From: Mytilinidion resinicola
Lineage: Eukaryota; Ascomycota; Dothideomycetes; Mytilinidiales; Mytilinidiaceae
DNA: 64,000 nt
Assembly: GCF_010093595.1 (NCBI RefSeq)
Contig: NW_022985443.1
Location: forward strand, 1,340,804-1,404,803
Direction: 5' to 3'
The notes below the pieces were generated by a model. It worked only from the letters and a program-made list of their open reading frames with translations, had not been told where the DNA came from and did no database searches. Made by a program: the position numbers and the translations under genes. Of this stretch, positions 49,586 to 60,343 are shown in pieces. Position 1 is the stretch's first letter, and each line of letters starts with the position of its first letter.

Positions 49586-50062
49586 ATGTCTTCGACCGGA
49601 TTGAGCTCCGACATGTCGGACCCCATCAAGGCGATCAACCACGCGATTAGGGAGACAACCAAAGAGCTCGATCAGAGGCAATCTGAAATCGCGTATGCTG
49701 AAACGATACGCATGCGGCACCAAGAGCCACACGATAATTACCAGCGGGACCTTCAAAGGCTCAAAGACGTCAAGAAGAAGATAATTACCGCAGTGCAGAA
49801 GAGGGACGAGGCAGCCGAAGAGATGCAAGAGGGGCAGAGGAAGAAGAGTGAGGGGGAAGAGCAGAGAGAAGAGTCTGAGACGAAGAAAAAAACAGCTCTT
49901 GATCAAATCAACGAGGCGCTGGCAGAGCTTGTGCAGATTACTAGCAGTCAACCACCTCCATTATATAAATCCCTTCGAACTTCTGGGTCGACTCCGACAA
50001 TCAGCAGCCGGCGAAGTTCGACTGCTGCACCAGACGACGACTTCGACGGCGACCTTTTTTGA
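49586..50062 (+). CDS. Small orphan coiled-coil protein
   Basis: Single exon, 158 aa, from MSSTGLSSDMSDP. A coiled coil runs from about residue 12 to 117 (for example HAIRETTKELDQRQSEIAYA, VQKRDEAAEEMQEGQRKKSE), then a Ser/Pro-rich tail ending DDDFDGDLF. No signal peptide, no membrane segment, no family recognised. Similar in size and layout to the genes at 38.7 and 40.5 kb but without clear sequence identity by eye. Confidence 0.6.
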   Translation: MSSTGLSSDMSDPIKAINHAIRETTKELDQRQSEIAYAETIRMRHQEPHDNYQRDLQRLKDVKKKIITAVQKRDEAAEEMQEGQRKKSEGEEQREESETKKKTALDQINEALAELVQITSSQPPPLYKSLRTSGSTPTISSRRSSTAAPDDDFDGDLF

Positions 50063-51066
50063 TACAATCGCACATCTAATCCTTACGGGATTCGGCAATC
50101 TGCCTTTGTTACTCCTCGTTCATCGACCTGGGCCGTCCGTTATGCAAAGCAACCACCAAAACGTCATTCTCTTCAGACATGCAGACCCCCAACGTAAGCC
50201 GAGACACGAATACCTATCGTTATATCTACTAAGACTAACGCTTCTTTGCTTCAATAAACCCTCCATAGCATACAGCAATCCCGCGACTCGTGAATCACGC
50301 CGACTTTTCAGCACCTCACTCGACGGATGCCGATATCCATGCTTCTATATCCGGCTAGGCTCTGCTGCAGATCACCATTTCTAGTCTGAGAAGCATGCTG
50401 ATTGGAAGGGAGGAGAGTTCATTAGGTATCGTCTAGTAGGCTAAAGCTATAAGGCGCCTTGGGCAGATGAATCATACAGCTTTCCATTCTCTTCTTCATT
50501 CTCTCATCCATACCATATTTTGGGGCCCGTGCTTGTCCGTAAGCTTGTTTTGAAGACTTTCATAGAGACCCAGGAAGCATAGGGACATGAAAGAATTCGA
50601 GCTAAAGACCTATCTGCACCACAATTACGGTAATGAGTTATATTGCCTTGCCATAGATATCCGTACCCCTTCCTGCCGCTGTCTACGGGGGCTTTAACGT
50701 ACTAAGAGAAACCGTGGCGGCGGATACACTTCCAATCTACGTACACCCTGTTAACGCTAGGGGTAGCCTCGCGGGCTTACTAGTTGTCTAAATTGCCGAA
50801 CTTCTCTCTTTTTCGGAATGTTGAAAATGCTTTGAAGCTCCTCACGCAGCGGTAGACGAGTGTATAGCTTTTTATGACGAGGCATTGTGAGTACCGATTC
50901 AAGCGCCCTGTCAAAACAGCAATAGAGCTCGCTGGGACTCCATTACCTCATCTCTACTCTCTGCTGCCGCACTATCCAAAAAGCCTCGGCTCAAAAGATT
51001 CCATCTGGCCTCGAAACCGCAAAACCACCAGAACTCCATCTCACCTCCCCATCCCCTCACCCACCC
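50063..51066. other. Intergenic, no gene recognised
   Basis: About 1 kb between convergent genes. Short frames only. Confidence 0.45.
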
Positions 51067-52662
51067 CTACCCACTAATCCAACACCCATTCCCCTTCCCC
51101 CTCCTCTCCCTCTTCCTCAACACCCCCACGACCGCCGTCGTAAAACTCCCCGTCCCCAGCGCCTTGACCACACTCTGCACATCCCGCCGCTCCTCCTCCG
51201 CCCACTCCTGCCCCGCCTCCCCCTGCGCCAGCCCCCTCAACTGCTGAATCAGCCCCTGATACACCTCTCCCCACATCACCGCCACCCCGTCCGGCACCTG
51301 GCCGAGCCCCTCGCGCTGATACCCCCACTCGTTCTTCCCCCTCTCATAAAACTCCTTCACAAACCCCTCCACGCCCCCCAGCACCGCCTTCGTCACGAGC
51401 GCGTGATACAGTGCCTCAGGAACCCCACCCCCCTTCCCCCCATCACCAATCCGATTCAGCGTATACACGCAGAACGTCCCCGCGCTGGAGATCCTAAACG
51501 CGCGGCCGCCCCGCGCCGCGATCTCGACCGGCACGCACAGCGTCGCGTCGTCCGTCGGGCGGCCTGGACCCAGCAGTACGCGTGCGAGCGCGGCCGTGCT
51601 GCCCTGCGCGGACCCCAGCGGCATCATGCCCATGTCCGTGTACCACGCGAGCGGCTTCATGGCGGCCAGCGCGCGCTTCATGCGACACCGCTCCGGCGGG
51701 TAGGCTTCCGGGCGGATACACGCCTTCGGCCACACGCCTGCGTGGTGCGCGGGGAGCGCGGCGGCGACTTTGCTGGCGACGGCGCGTGAGTGGCGGTGCG
51801 CGGCGGCCGCGGCGACGCGGTAGACGAGGACGTGGGCGAGGTCGAGGTGGTGGTTGACGTTCTCGGTATACACGGACGCGGGGAAGAGGGCGGGGACGAG
51901 CTCGCCGAAGTTCTTGAGCAAATGGTTGAGGTAGGTGTACTGCAGGGGGATGGTATCCGGAGAGATGAGGATGATGGGCAGGCGGAGGCGGCGGGCGTAG
52001 GTTTCGAGGGTGCGCCAGTCGGCGGGGGTGTTGGGAGCGTGGGCGTCGAGGGAGGTGATGGCGGCGCAGACGGTGAGGGCGAGGAGGGCGTTACGGATGG
52101 CGGGGGTGGTGTTGGCGATGAAGTGGGTGAGGGAGCGGAGGTAGGGCCCGTGGTGCCAGACGTATTTTGCGGTGTGGGTGAGCTTAGAGAGTTGGGAAAG
52201 GGTGGTGGTGATGTTTTTTGTGGCGGTTTGGAGGGCGGAGAGATTGGGGGTTTGGGCGGTGGAGTCGGCGGTGCGGACGACGGCGAAGGGGCCGAAGAGT
52301 GCGACGTGGCCGGCGAGATGGCGTTGAGGACTTTCGCTGGTAAGGTGCTCGAGTTGCTCAACGACGCGGCCGAAGGATCGATTTCGGTTTGATGCCAGGA
52401 AGATAGCACCCGCTGGGACCTTAGTGCCCCTATGATCTTCCCGAGGATGTTTCTTCAGCCACTCGATTTGGACCGTGAGCAAGACAAGGTCGTCTGGCTC
52501 TCCTCCGATCTCGTAAACGTGAAGGGCATCAGAGGCGGTGATGAGGGCGGAGGCTTCTCCTGAGAGCTCTTGGAGAGCATCTCGGTTTTGTGAGGGGATT
52601 TTGGAGAGGGCGGCGGTCAGGGACGCGAAGCTGGCCAGCGCGGGACTTTTGAATGAGGCCAT
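51067..52662 (-). CDS. Hypothetical protein, 531 aa
   Basis: A single uninterrupted frame from MASFKSPALASFASLTAALS to WISG. No family recognised. The composition is that of a soluble, folded protein with alternating hydrophobic stretches (for example LPIILISPDTIPLQYTYLNH and LLALTVCAAITSLDA); no signal peptide or convincing membrane helix. Length, Met start and strong codon bias argue for a real gene. The sense strand is C-rich in the first half and strongly G-rich in the last 400 bases, creating long mirror frames on the other strand. Function unknown. Confidence 0.75.
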   Translation of the reverse strand: MASFKSPALASFASLTAALSKIPSQNRDALQELSGEASALITASDALHVYEIGGEPDDLVLLTVQIEWLKKHPREDHRGTKVPAGAIFLASNRNRSFGRVVEQLEHLTSESPQRHLAGHVALFGPFAVVRTADSTAQTPNLSALQTATKNITTTLSQLSKLTHTAKYVWHHGPYLRSLTHFIANTTPAIRNALLALTVCAAITSLDAHAPNTPADWRTLETYARRLRLPIILISPDTIPLQYTYLNHLLKNFGELVPALFPASVYTENVNHHLDLAHVLVYRVAAAAAHRHSRAVASKVAAALPAHHAGVWPKACIRPEAYPPERCRMKRALAAMKPLAWYTDMGMMPLGSAQGSTAALARVLLGPGRPTDDATLCVPVEIAARGGRAFRISSAGTFCVYTLNRIGDGGKGGGVPEALYHALVTKAVLGGVEGFVKEFYERGKNEWGYQREGLGQVPDGVAVMWGEVYQGLIQQLRGLAQGEAGQEWAEEERRDVQSVVKALGTGSFTTAVVGVLRKRERRGKGNGCWISG

Positions 52663-54123
52663 GGTGAGATGCCGTGCTGGATGTGTTGGAGACGCGTCGA
52701 GGGAGTCTAACGGCTATGAGATGCGGGAGTGATATTCGTGGTCATGTGCCCATTTGAGAACCCACGATGGCTCGGCGCTACCTGTTTCGGCTAGCAACGG
52801 TAGTTTCGGTACAGTGCACTTTAGATGGAAGCGGAATTAGGGACAGTGAGCAACGGCGATAGTCGGCTGAAGGTGCTTTAGAGGCTACAAAGAACAATGA
52901 GGAGATACGGACGTGACGTGTGATTTGAATGACCAATGAGTTGATATTGCCAATATCAGACCGAAAAGGTGCCATTCAAATTATGACAGTGGGATACAAA
53001 CAGGATTAAATGAAGTGATTGGGGCATCTGAAACTAGTTTGAAGTACTCCCCGGCCACCGATCACATCGAGAGGCTGATGTCAAAGACTTGAGAGTGAGA
53101 TTTCTTTAGAACTGGTTGAGATATTAGACATCTGAAACAACGTCGAATTACCTCCGAGCAAATCAGTCGAGACAAACCTCCTTCGGAAACCCTCAATCTT
53201 CACCTCACTCGCAGACTAGTCGCAATCCACCTAATCTGCAAGGAACACCTCTCATAAATACGACAGAGCAACAGCCTTACAACGTGGAAAGATATTCAGT
53301 TATGAGCCCCTCTAAACGGATGCGGAACTTTGAGCAGTAAGTGACCACCGCAAATGTCCCTGTGGTGAGCTTATTTCACAGGCTTCTATTAGCCCGAATT
53401 GTTCCTCCAGAAGTCCTCTGCCAGATCCCTGTGAAAATCTACGTTCGTGCATGAATCTCCCACGATTCAAGCCGTGGATATTGGCTTGGAACAAGTACAT
53501 TAACATAGTGAGATTTGAGGATTGCAAATGGAAATTGAGATGAAAGATAAGAATAAAGCGGGTTATATGAAGCAGCTGGTAGGGCTGTGAAGGAGCTAAA
53601 CCCTTGTGACGCCATTACCGGAAAAGAGCTGGCGTATATGGATGAGCCGCTTCGTTATCAAGTTGCGAGATTTGTGGTCTCTAGATACAGACGATCGGCG
53701 TTGAGCGCCTATCCAATGGTTCCGCAGGTGATGGTGGTGGAAAGAACGTGATGGAGATAGTTATGACGTGGAGGTAAGGTAAGGATCAAACTAGGACATT
53801 AGGGGCAACTATAAGCGGTTAGTCGCTAATTCGCTCTTGAGTTCTTATGAATTGCATCCACCTCTCCAGCTTTCAGAGGCCCTTTTAATAGATGTATTTT
53901 CAATTCAACGCTTCGAACTTTAACGTTCCTATCCACGGCCTCCGTGGACTGGAGCGAAGATAGACGAAGAAAGCTCGAGAAAGAGTGATGTACATCGGGG
54001 AATCAAGTGATTAGGAATTTTTATATTGATTGCTGACGCTATGCTATGCTCACTAACCAAAGAAACCTCCCACTATGTACAATGCCCCAAAACTAGTAAT
54101 AATCATAACAACCATCTCAACCA
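52663..54123. other. Intergenic, no gene recognised
   Basis: About 1.5 kb, AT-richer than the genes. The only frames are short (52975-52778 and 53527-53312, minus) and featureless. Confidence 0.45.
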
Positions 54124-55830
54124 TCATACTTCCTCGCCCCTCCTAACCATCTCCTCATGCAGCGTCCCCTCCAACTTCCCCTCATACTCCGTGATCAGTC
54201 CGCCCCTCCCAACATCCTCTTCAAACACATCAACCGTCGTACTCGCAAATTTCCTCGCACTAACACCCTTCTCAAATAGCACATCTAGCTCCGCGAAAGT
54301 TCTCCCTCGCGGCTCCGGGATTCTGAAATACGTGTAAATAATGCACAGAAAGCAGATTCCGCCCCAGAAAAAGCCGGCGTAGTTGCTCCAATTCCACTCG
54401 GTGGGGTTGAGCATATAAGGGGTCAGAACCGAGCAGATGATGCCGACGATGTTGTAGAGATTGCGGCCGAGGACGACGGTCTTGATCTGCAGACGGCGCG
54501 TTGAAAGTTCAGCGACAAGGGAGTAGCAGACGGTACCGACGGTAAGCTGGTAGAAGAGAGCCCAGACCAACATGATGCTGCCGGTGGCGAGACTGGCTTC
54601 TTTACGGTGCGCGTGTGGGACGAGGCCTAGAAAGCCGAGGATGAAGAGCATGGTGCAGAGTCCGCAAAGGCCGTAGAGATAGAGCGTCCTGCGGCCGATA
54701 CCGAGGGACATAAGAAACCAGGCGCCGAAGACGCCGGCCATGTTGATTCCGTACTGGCCGAGTGCAAAGTCGTACGCGGTCGAGGTGTCCAGACCAGCCT
54801 GCTCAAGGAAGTAGGTACTGTAACCCGAGAAGGAGTTGCCGCAGAGATTCTGGATTGCCCAGACCATGCAGACGATTTCGGTGCGTCGCAGGTCGGTGCC
54901 GCGGAAGCAGTCGAGATAAGAGGCGCCGGCGGTGATTTTCTCCTCGAGGGCCGTCGTGTGCACCATCATAGCGACGGTCTCTTCGGCGTCGAAGTCAGTC
55001 TCGCGGTTCAAGGAAGTTAATCGTAGCAGTGAGCGTTTGGCATCATCGGTGCGGTTCTTGCGGACAAGCCACCAGGGAGATTCCGGGGCGAGGAAGATGC
55101 CGATGAGGAGAGGGACGGGCCACATCCATTGTAAGGCGTATGGAATACGATAACTCCATTGGTCATTGCGGGGAAGCATGCTCTTGATGACACCAATGCC
55201 GATGACCTGGCCGAGTCCCCAGCAGAAGTTGACATAGGTGGTAAGAAAGCCGCGAAGGGCGACTGGGCACACTTCGGACGCATAGGTGATGGTGAGGGTC
55301 TGGAAGACGCCCCATGGGATACCGCAGAGAATCTCGGCGACCTGCAGCGTTTCGACGTTCTGGGCGGTGAAGAAGATGGCCGTAAAGGCGATGATGAGGG
55401 TCAGACAGGTCATGACCGTGTACCGGTACCCGAAGCGCTCGCTCGCCCAACCGTTGATGAACAATCCTATGATCTCGCCCACATTCGCACCATTGCTCAA
55501 GCCAGCCTGCCAGGGGGCAGTAATTTGGTAGGAGCCATCAGAAAGCTGCTTGCCGTATTTTTTCCTGAATTGGGGGAAGGCGTAGAAGTTGGAGATGAGG
55601 CACACGTCGTAGCCCTCCATGGCGATGCAGGTGGAGATGAGCATGCTCCAAGCAACTGCCTTGGGGTACAGCTTGATGCCCTGCAGCAGTGACATAGAGT
55701 GCTCCTTGTCGGTGGCGGCGCGAGCATTGGCAATGACCTCGTGAGCGGCCTTGTTCCCCGCGGTTTCGTGGGCCTCATCGTGGGCGGACTGGGTAGTGTG
55801 GACCGGGGAGATATCCTGCTTGTTGCCCAT
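54124..55830 (-). CDS. MFS sugar transporter, maltose/alpha-glucoside permease type
   Basis: Twelve-helix sugar:proton symporter of the plasma membrane. Single exon, 568 aa. Family signatures: NGWASERFGYRYT after helix 2, PESPWWLVRKNR at the end of helix 6, and the C-terminal RIPEPRGRTFAELDVLFEKG. The N-terminal cytosolic arm is long and hydrophilic (about 55 residues). Closest by pattern to fungal MAL-type permeases. No glucosidase or regulator gene lies next to it, so substrate and control cannot be judged from context. Confidence 0.93.
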   Translation of the reverse strand: MGNKQDISPVHTTQSAHDEAHETAGNKAAHEVIANARAATDKEHSMSLLQGIKLYPKAVAWSMLISTCIAMEGYDVCLISNFYAFPQFRKKYGKQLSDGSYQITAPWQAGLSNGANVGEIIGLFINGWASERFGYRYTVMTCLTLIIAFTAIFFTAQNVETLQVAEILCGIPWGVFQTLTITYASEVCPVALRGFLTTYVNFCWGLGQVIGIGVIKSMLPRNDQWSYRIPYALQWMWPVPLLIGIFLAPESPWWLVRKNRTDDAKRSLLRLTSLNRETDFDAEETVAMMVHTTALEEKITAGASYLDCFRGTDLRRTEIVCMVWAIQNLCGNSFSGYSTYFLEQAGLDTSTAYDFALGQYGINMAGVFGAWFLMSLGIGRRTLYLYGLCGLCTMLFILGFLGLVPHAHRKEASLATGSIMLVWALFYQLTVGTVCYSLVAELSTRRLQIKTVVLGRNLYNIVGIICSVLTPYMLNPTEWNWSNYAGFFWGGICFLCIIYTYFRIPEPRGRTFAELDVLFEKGVSARKFASTTVDVFEEDVGRGGLITEYEGKLEGTLHEEMVRRGEEV

Positions 55831-57031
55831 GGTGGATAGCGGCGGCTGTCACTGCGCAGAGTGCAATTGCAGTACCACGGAGCAGTCGGGAAGCTCAATG
55901 CTTAAAAGGCGTTTGAGGGCCGAGGAGAGGTGAAGATGGCTTGTCTCCACCCAGGTTCGACAACGTCAAAAAAAGATGGAGAAGGGCCGAAGTTTCTTAA
56001 ACGTAAGGATGCTCGAAATGCGGGGACCGGTGGAGCACAACCAAGGCCTCGGTCGAGTGCTCTCGTGACCCCAGGCACAAAGCCGGCGATCCCTTGGGCC
56101 ATGGTTGCTAGCAACACGGCCGGACAGCCCGTCCGTTCTGTCGCTGGCGGGAGGGTGAAGTCTGCCAGAGGATCTTGAGATGTGGGGAAGAGGCGGTTTA
56201 ATTGGTGCTTCGGCGCTCACTATGCCGGAGGCGGTTGAGGCGAGTCAAGAAAAAGAAACTACCTGCCTCATGCATCCTAGTGAATCGCGGCTCAAAACGG
56301 CCCACGTGATTGATGCGATGAACATCTTCTGTTGAAGATCTGATTTGAGGTAGCCGGAAGTATCCGGGATCAATAGCGCGTTCAGCGAATCTTATCCAGA
56401 CATCATTTGACCACTTAATTCAGACAAACGACACAAAAAGGGAGGAACTCACGAGGCAGCATCTCCAGAATGTGAGACATGAACTTCGATATTTGCTAAG
56501 AGCAGGGCAATGCGCTCGCAATGCGCTCACTCTATATCAAATATAAGGACAGTGGGAGGAGACTTGAAGTAGGAACACCAAACCATCCCCTTATGCCATC
56601 GACCGGCCTCTACCGTCGCTATCAGCTACGCGAAGACATAGCAAAATGGTCCTCCAGTCGCCCTCGTACTATCATTCAGCTTCAGACCCCCCGATTCACT
56701 AAGCCAGATACGGTGTACCAAAAGGCTTTGGAAAGCACGAAAATGAAGCCGGAGAGGAGTGACGTTGGAAAGAATGAGTTTAAAGGAGGGTCAGAAGAGG
56801 CAATACTACGGCTCTCTAAATTGCCCGATGCTCTTCCGCTCAGCCTTGTCTTGCCACGGATGCGCAGCCTTGGTGAATGCCTTGGGCTCAGTCTTGTATC
56901 ATCGCCTGCAGTGACACGTCAGCAGTGCCAAGTAAAAACAAATCACATACCCAGGTGAATCTCGCTGCCTAGAATTTCCGTACTCCTACTCTACCTAGAA
57001 CTGCGTTTCAGTTGACTTTGAAGCCATACAA
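55831..57031. other. Intergenic with a weak ORF
   Basis: Holds the transporter promoter and a 145-codon plus frame at 56521-56958 (MRSLYIKYKDSGRRLEVGTP...) without a domain or splice support. I do not call it a gene. Nothing else recognised. Confidence 0.4.
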
Positions 57032-59603
57032 ATGCCGCCACTAGTCCCCGAGTGGAGATGGGACAGTGCACAGGGCGAGCATTATTTCTGGTGTGCGGCT
57101 TAGCAGTGCTACATCTTTCAATCTGGACACAGAGTCTCCCTGGGGTCACTAGTCCCGACTCAATCAGCACATGGAGGCTTGGGAAAGGATGGAGTCGATA
57201 TCCACACTGGGAACGGAGCGAAAGTCGATCTATCAGTCAAGGGTATGCCCATCTTACGGTTTTCCTCCTATAAATGTAGTAGTCTTGCTTCAGTATACTG
57301 ACCTTTCACCAGGGCTCGGACCGGACTGGGTTGATGCATCTCATCGGCAGCACAATGATATAGATGAATCCTCAGGTCGCTAAGGACCTCTAGAGGATCG
57401 CATGCATCTTGAACCGAGTCACCGGCTCAACCTGAGTTCATATTCTACAGGTCCTGCTATCCAAAACCAAGCCTATACCTCCACGTCACCTGTTACATCT
57501 GCTGTGTCTAAGGCCATATCGCCATTAGCAGACTCACTCCAGGATGTAAGACTAAATAGCAATGCTAGAATGTTTGAAAGGTTAGATCCAGAGTATTGGG
57601 TACAGGATAATGGCAACAAATTCTTTTCATTTGGAAAAGTCTTTCAAGTTTTATATCCGGAGCCGGTGGGGGAGCTCCTTCAAACTCTACTCCCGTCATC
57701 AAAATCCCGTTTTGTGAGGGCCACTTATATTAATGAAGTAAGATGGTTCGTGGTTGTTAAGGAGGGGCATAAATCGTCCTGGTGCTTGTAAGTAAACTTG
57801 CTTATCAAACGTATGGAGCAGGAACGAGGTCTTAATGCGGCGCAGGCCTATTATAACATATGGCGGTCGCGGAGTCATTGCATGAAACTTGATCAAAAAA
57901 GATCATGCTATAGTATTCACAGGAGACCGCCCTCCAGAACCACTGCTTGATGAATTACCAGCCTTAGGAAAAGCCGGCATGACAGACCCGATCAAGATCC
58001 AGGCCCGGAAACCCCCACCACGGCTCAGTTTTGCGAGATCGAACTCTCCCGCAAGAGCGGACTCTCCCGACTTCGCAAAGCGCGATACTATAGAGCGGCT
58101 GCACAAAGTCAAGGTCGACTCCGCGAAATTAAACTCTCTCGAAAGAACCGAATGCATCGGGCAATTGGACGCTCTGGCGCCAATCAACTTCGCCAAGGTC
58201 CATACTGTAGAACACAACGTCAAGGTCCGTGAATTTGGTGACGTGGCCGCAGAATACGAGGATAAGCTATGGGCCCAATTTCGTGCGCAATTCTCTTCCT
58301 CTACGACGTCTCAAAACACTATTCACCACGACTATAACGCTGAGAAAGAAGATCCGTACAGGTCCACCGCGCTACTGGGAAGAGAGTCCTTTGGTTTCGT
58401 AGACCAGGTCGAAGCCCGCCTGCGTAACCAAGCGGTCTACGCACACAAGTTATTCCGACTACCAACTGTCTTCCCCAAAAGAGAAAAGTTGATTGAAGAA
58501 ATCAAGGAAGAAGCCCGGATTACACACCGCCTGCGGCATCATCACATTGTGACGGTCTTTGAAACGTACCAATGGCGACAGCATTTCGGGATCATAATGC
58601 GCCCGGTTGCCCAGTCAGATCTAGCGGCACTTCTCGACGAGATCGAAAACGAGAAGACAGCCGACGCCAAGAGAGCTGATTTACTCCAGAGAATACCTGG
58701 CTGGTGTGGTTGCCCCATCCAAGCAATGGTTTATGTGCATCAAAAGCGAGTGAGACATAAAGATATCAAACCGTCGAACATTATGATCAAGGACGGGGTC
58801 TTGTTTCTCACGGACTTTGGGCTTGCAGAAGACATGGCGGAGAAAGGGTCGTCCGGGACTGAAGGTTCTATCGGATTACATACAGCGAGATATTGCGCTC
58901 CTGAAGTTGTACAAGACGCCGCAAGACGCGGTCGTTCTGCCGACATATTCTCCTTAGACTGCGTTTTCCTGGAACTAGCAACTGTGTCTATTTGCTCAGC
59001 GGGTGGAAGAGCACGCCTGTGGGACTATCGACTCGACCAATCAGACTCTTTTGTGCCATCCACGGCATACTCCAGCTGCTCGAAACGGATCGCTCACTGG
59101 ATACTTTATCTCTGGGCTAACAGCAATTCTAGTGGCTTTCACGTGAGAGCACCAGTGTCTGAGGCATCCATATCTGAGCCAGAAGCCTCGCCGGAGGAAG
59201 ATTTTTCTTCTTACCTACCCAAGAGTCAAAGGCGATCCAAGAAGATACATACTGCTGCACAAGCCGGATCTCTTATCGCTGATCTTGCATTCTTCATGAT
59301 GGACCCCGAGCCCTCAGAAAGAATGACAGCGGACCAACTCTCGTTGCTACTCAGGAACTCGGCGTGGGACTATAGTTCACGCGTTCAGGCTGGTGCATGT
59401 GAGACATGTCAAAAAGCAATGACATGGAGTGCAATACGCTTCCTGTATTCAAACCCAAAGAAATCATCGTGGAAGAACGGTATCTTGAAAAACCGGAGGA
59501 GATACTGCGCGAGAGTATTATCAAAGACTGGAGCACCGCAAAGAGGGCTTGGTTTCAGCTAGCGAGTGAGGTCATGGTTGAGCCGAATGTTCAATTGAAT
59601 TGA
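57032..59603 (+). pseudogene. DUF6590-protein kinase fusion with three in-frame stops
   Basis: Exons by splice signals: 57032-57242, 57313-57787, 57846 onward. The N-terminus has the short W-rich start common in DUF6590 proteins (VPEWRWDSAQGEHYFW, then YIFQSGHRVS). DUF6590 spans FFSFGKVFQVLYPEP, PIITYGGRG and the VEHNVKV motif (about 57600-58230). The kinase follows: LGRESFGFVDQV loop, lysine in AVYAHKLF, HKDIKPSNIM catalytic loop, LTDFGLAED, and YCAPEV. In-frame stops occur at 57101 (TAG), 57381 (TAA) and 57883 (TGA); a one-base loss in an A run at 59411-59415 would shift the tail into the frame ending at 59603 (KYLEKP-like EERYLEKPEEIL). All kinase residues are intact. A shorter live kinase starting after 57883 is possible. 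Confidence 0.75.
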
Positions 59604-60343
59604 GTGGGGATCGTTTCATCTCATCGCACCAGGCGGCGAGATCGGCTTCAGAGACGTCAGGTGAATCGCGAGTAAATCACGTGCTTCCGCTTCTCTTCCG
59701 GTATAAAATCTTCTCCTGCAGCTCGTCAATTGCTTTCTTCTCATGGGATATCTCCACTGGGGACGATTGGGGGGATCAAAACCCAAGACTACGAGCAGGC
59801 GATGGCGAGGGGTTTGGAGCAAACTTCGTCAAATCTATTTTTTATGGAATGTGTGGGGTGGATCGAAACCAAAGGCATGCTTCATGAATGTGGGTTGGCG
59901 CTGGTGTTGGATCAAAACAGATACCCGGGAAGACCGCTTGGTGGAGGGCGTTCGGCGCTCAAGACAGACATGGTGGTACTGTTCACCGTCTTTTGCTAGC
60001 AGTGTGTATGATTGCAAAAGAGGGTTGACGGGTTGCAGTATCTTCTACTTCGGACTCCTTTCAGTAACGCAAGCCTCGGCTGCATAGCTTCACTGGCCTC
60101 TAACGATGGTGCGACAAGCCCATTGCTCGAATCCTCCCTCCGATTTTGCCGGCAAGCATCCGTCGTCGTCGTCATCAGTTCTCGAAATTCGACCACCGGG
60201 ACATGGCTTGCGATCGCCTACCTTTTTTTCGTAAAATCTCCAGCTTTCCTCTCTCCCCTGCACCCTAGAGGCAGAAAAGAGGGTTTTATACCACTCCAAA
60301 GTCAAAGGCACGTGCGTACCACGTGATATTTAGCCCCTAGACC
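59604..60343. other. Intergenic between convergent genes
   Basis: 3' flanks of the kinase gene and the second transporter gene. Overlapping short frames only; nothing recognised. Confidence 0.45.

Noticed and set aside
51790..52392. 200-codon plus-strand frame rich in Gly, Val, Asp
   Set aside because: Mirror of the G-rich/C-rich codons of the 531-aa minus-strand gene; composition is that of an antisense shadow.
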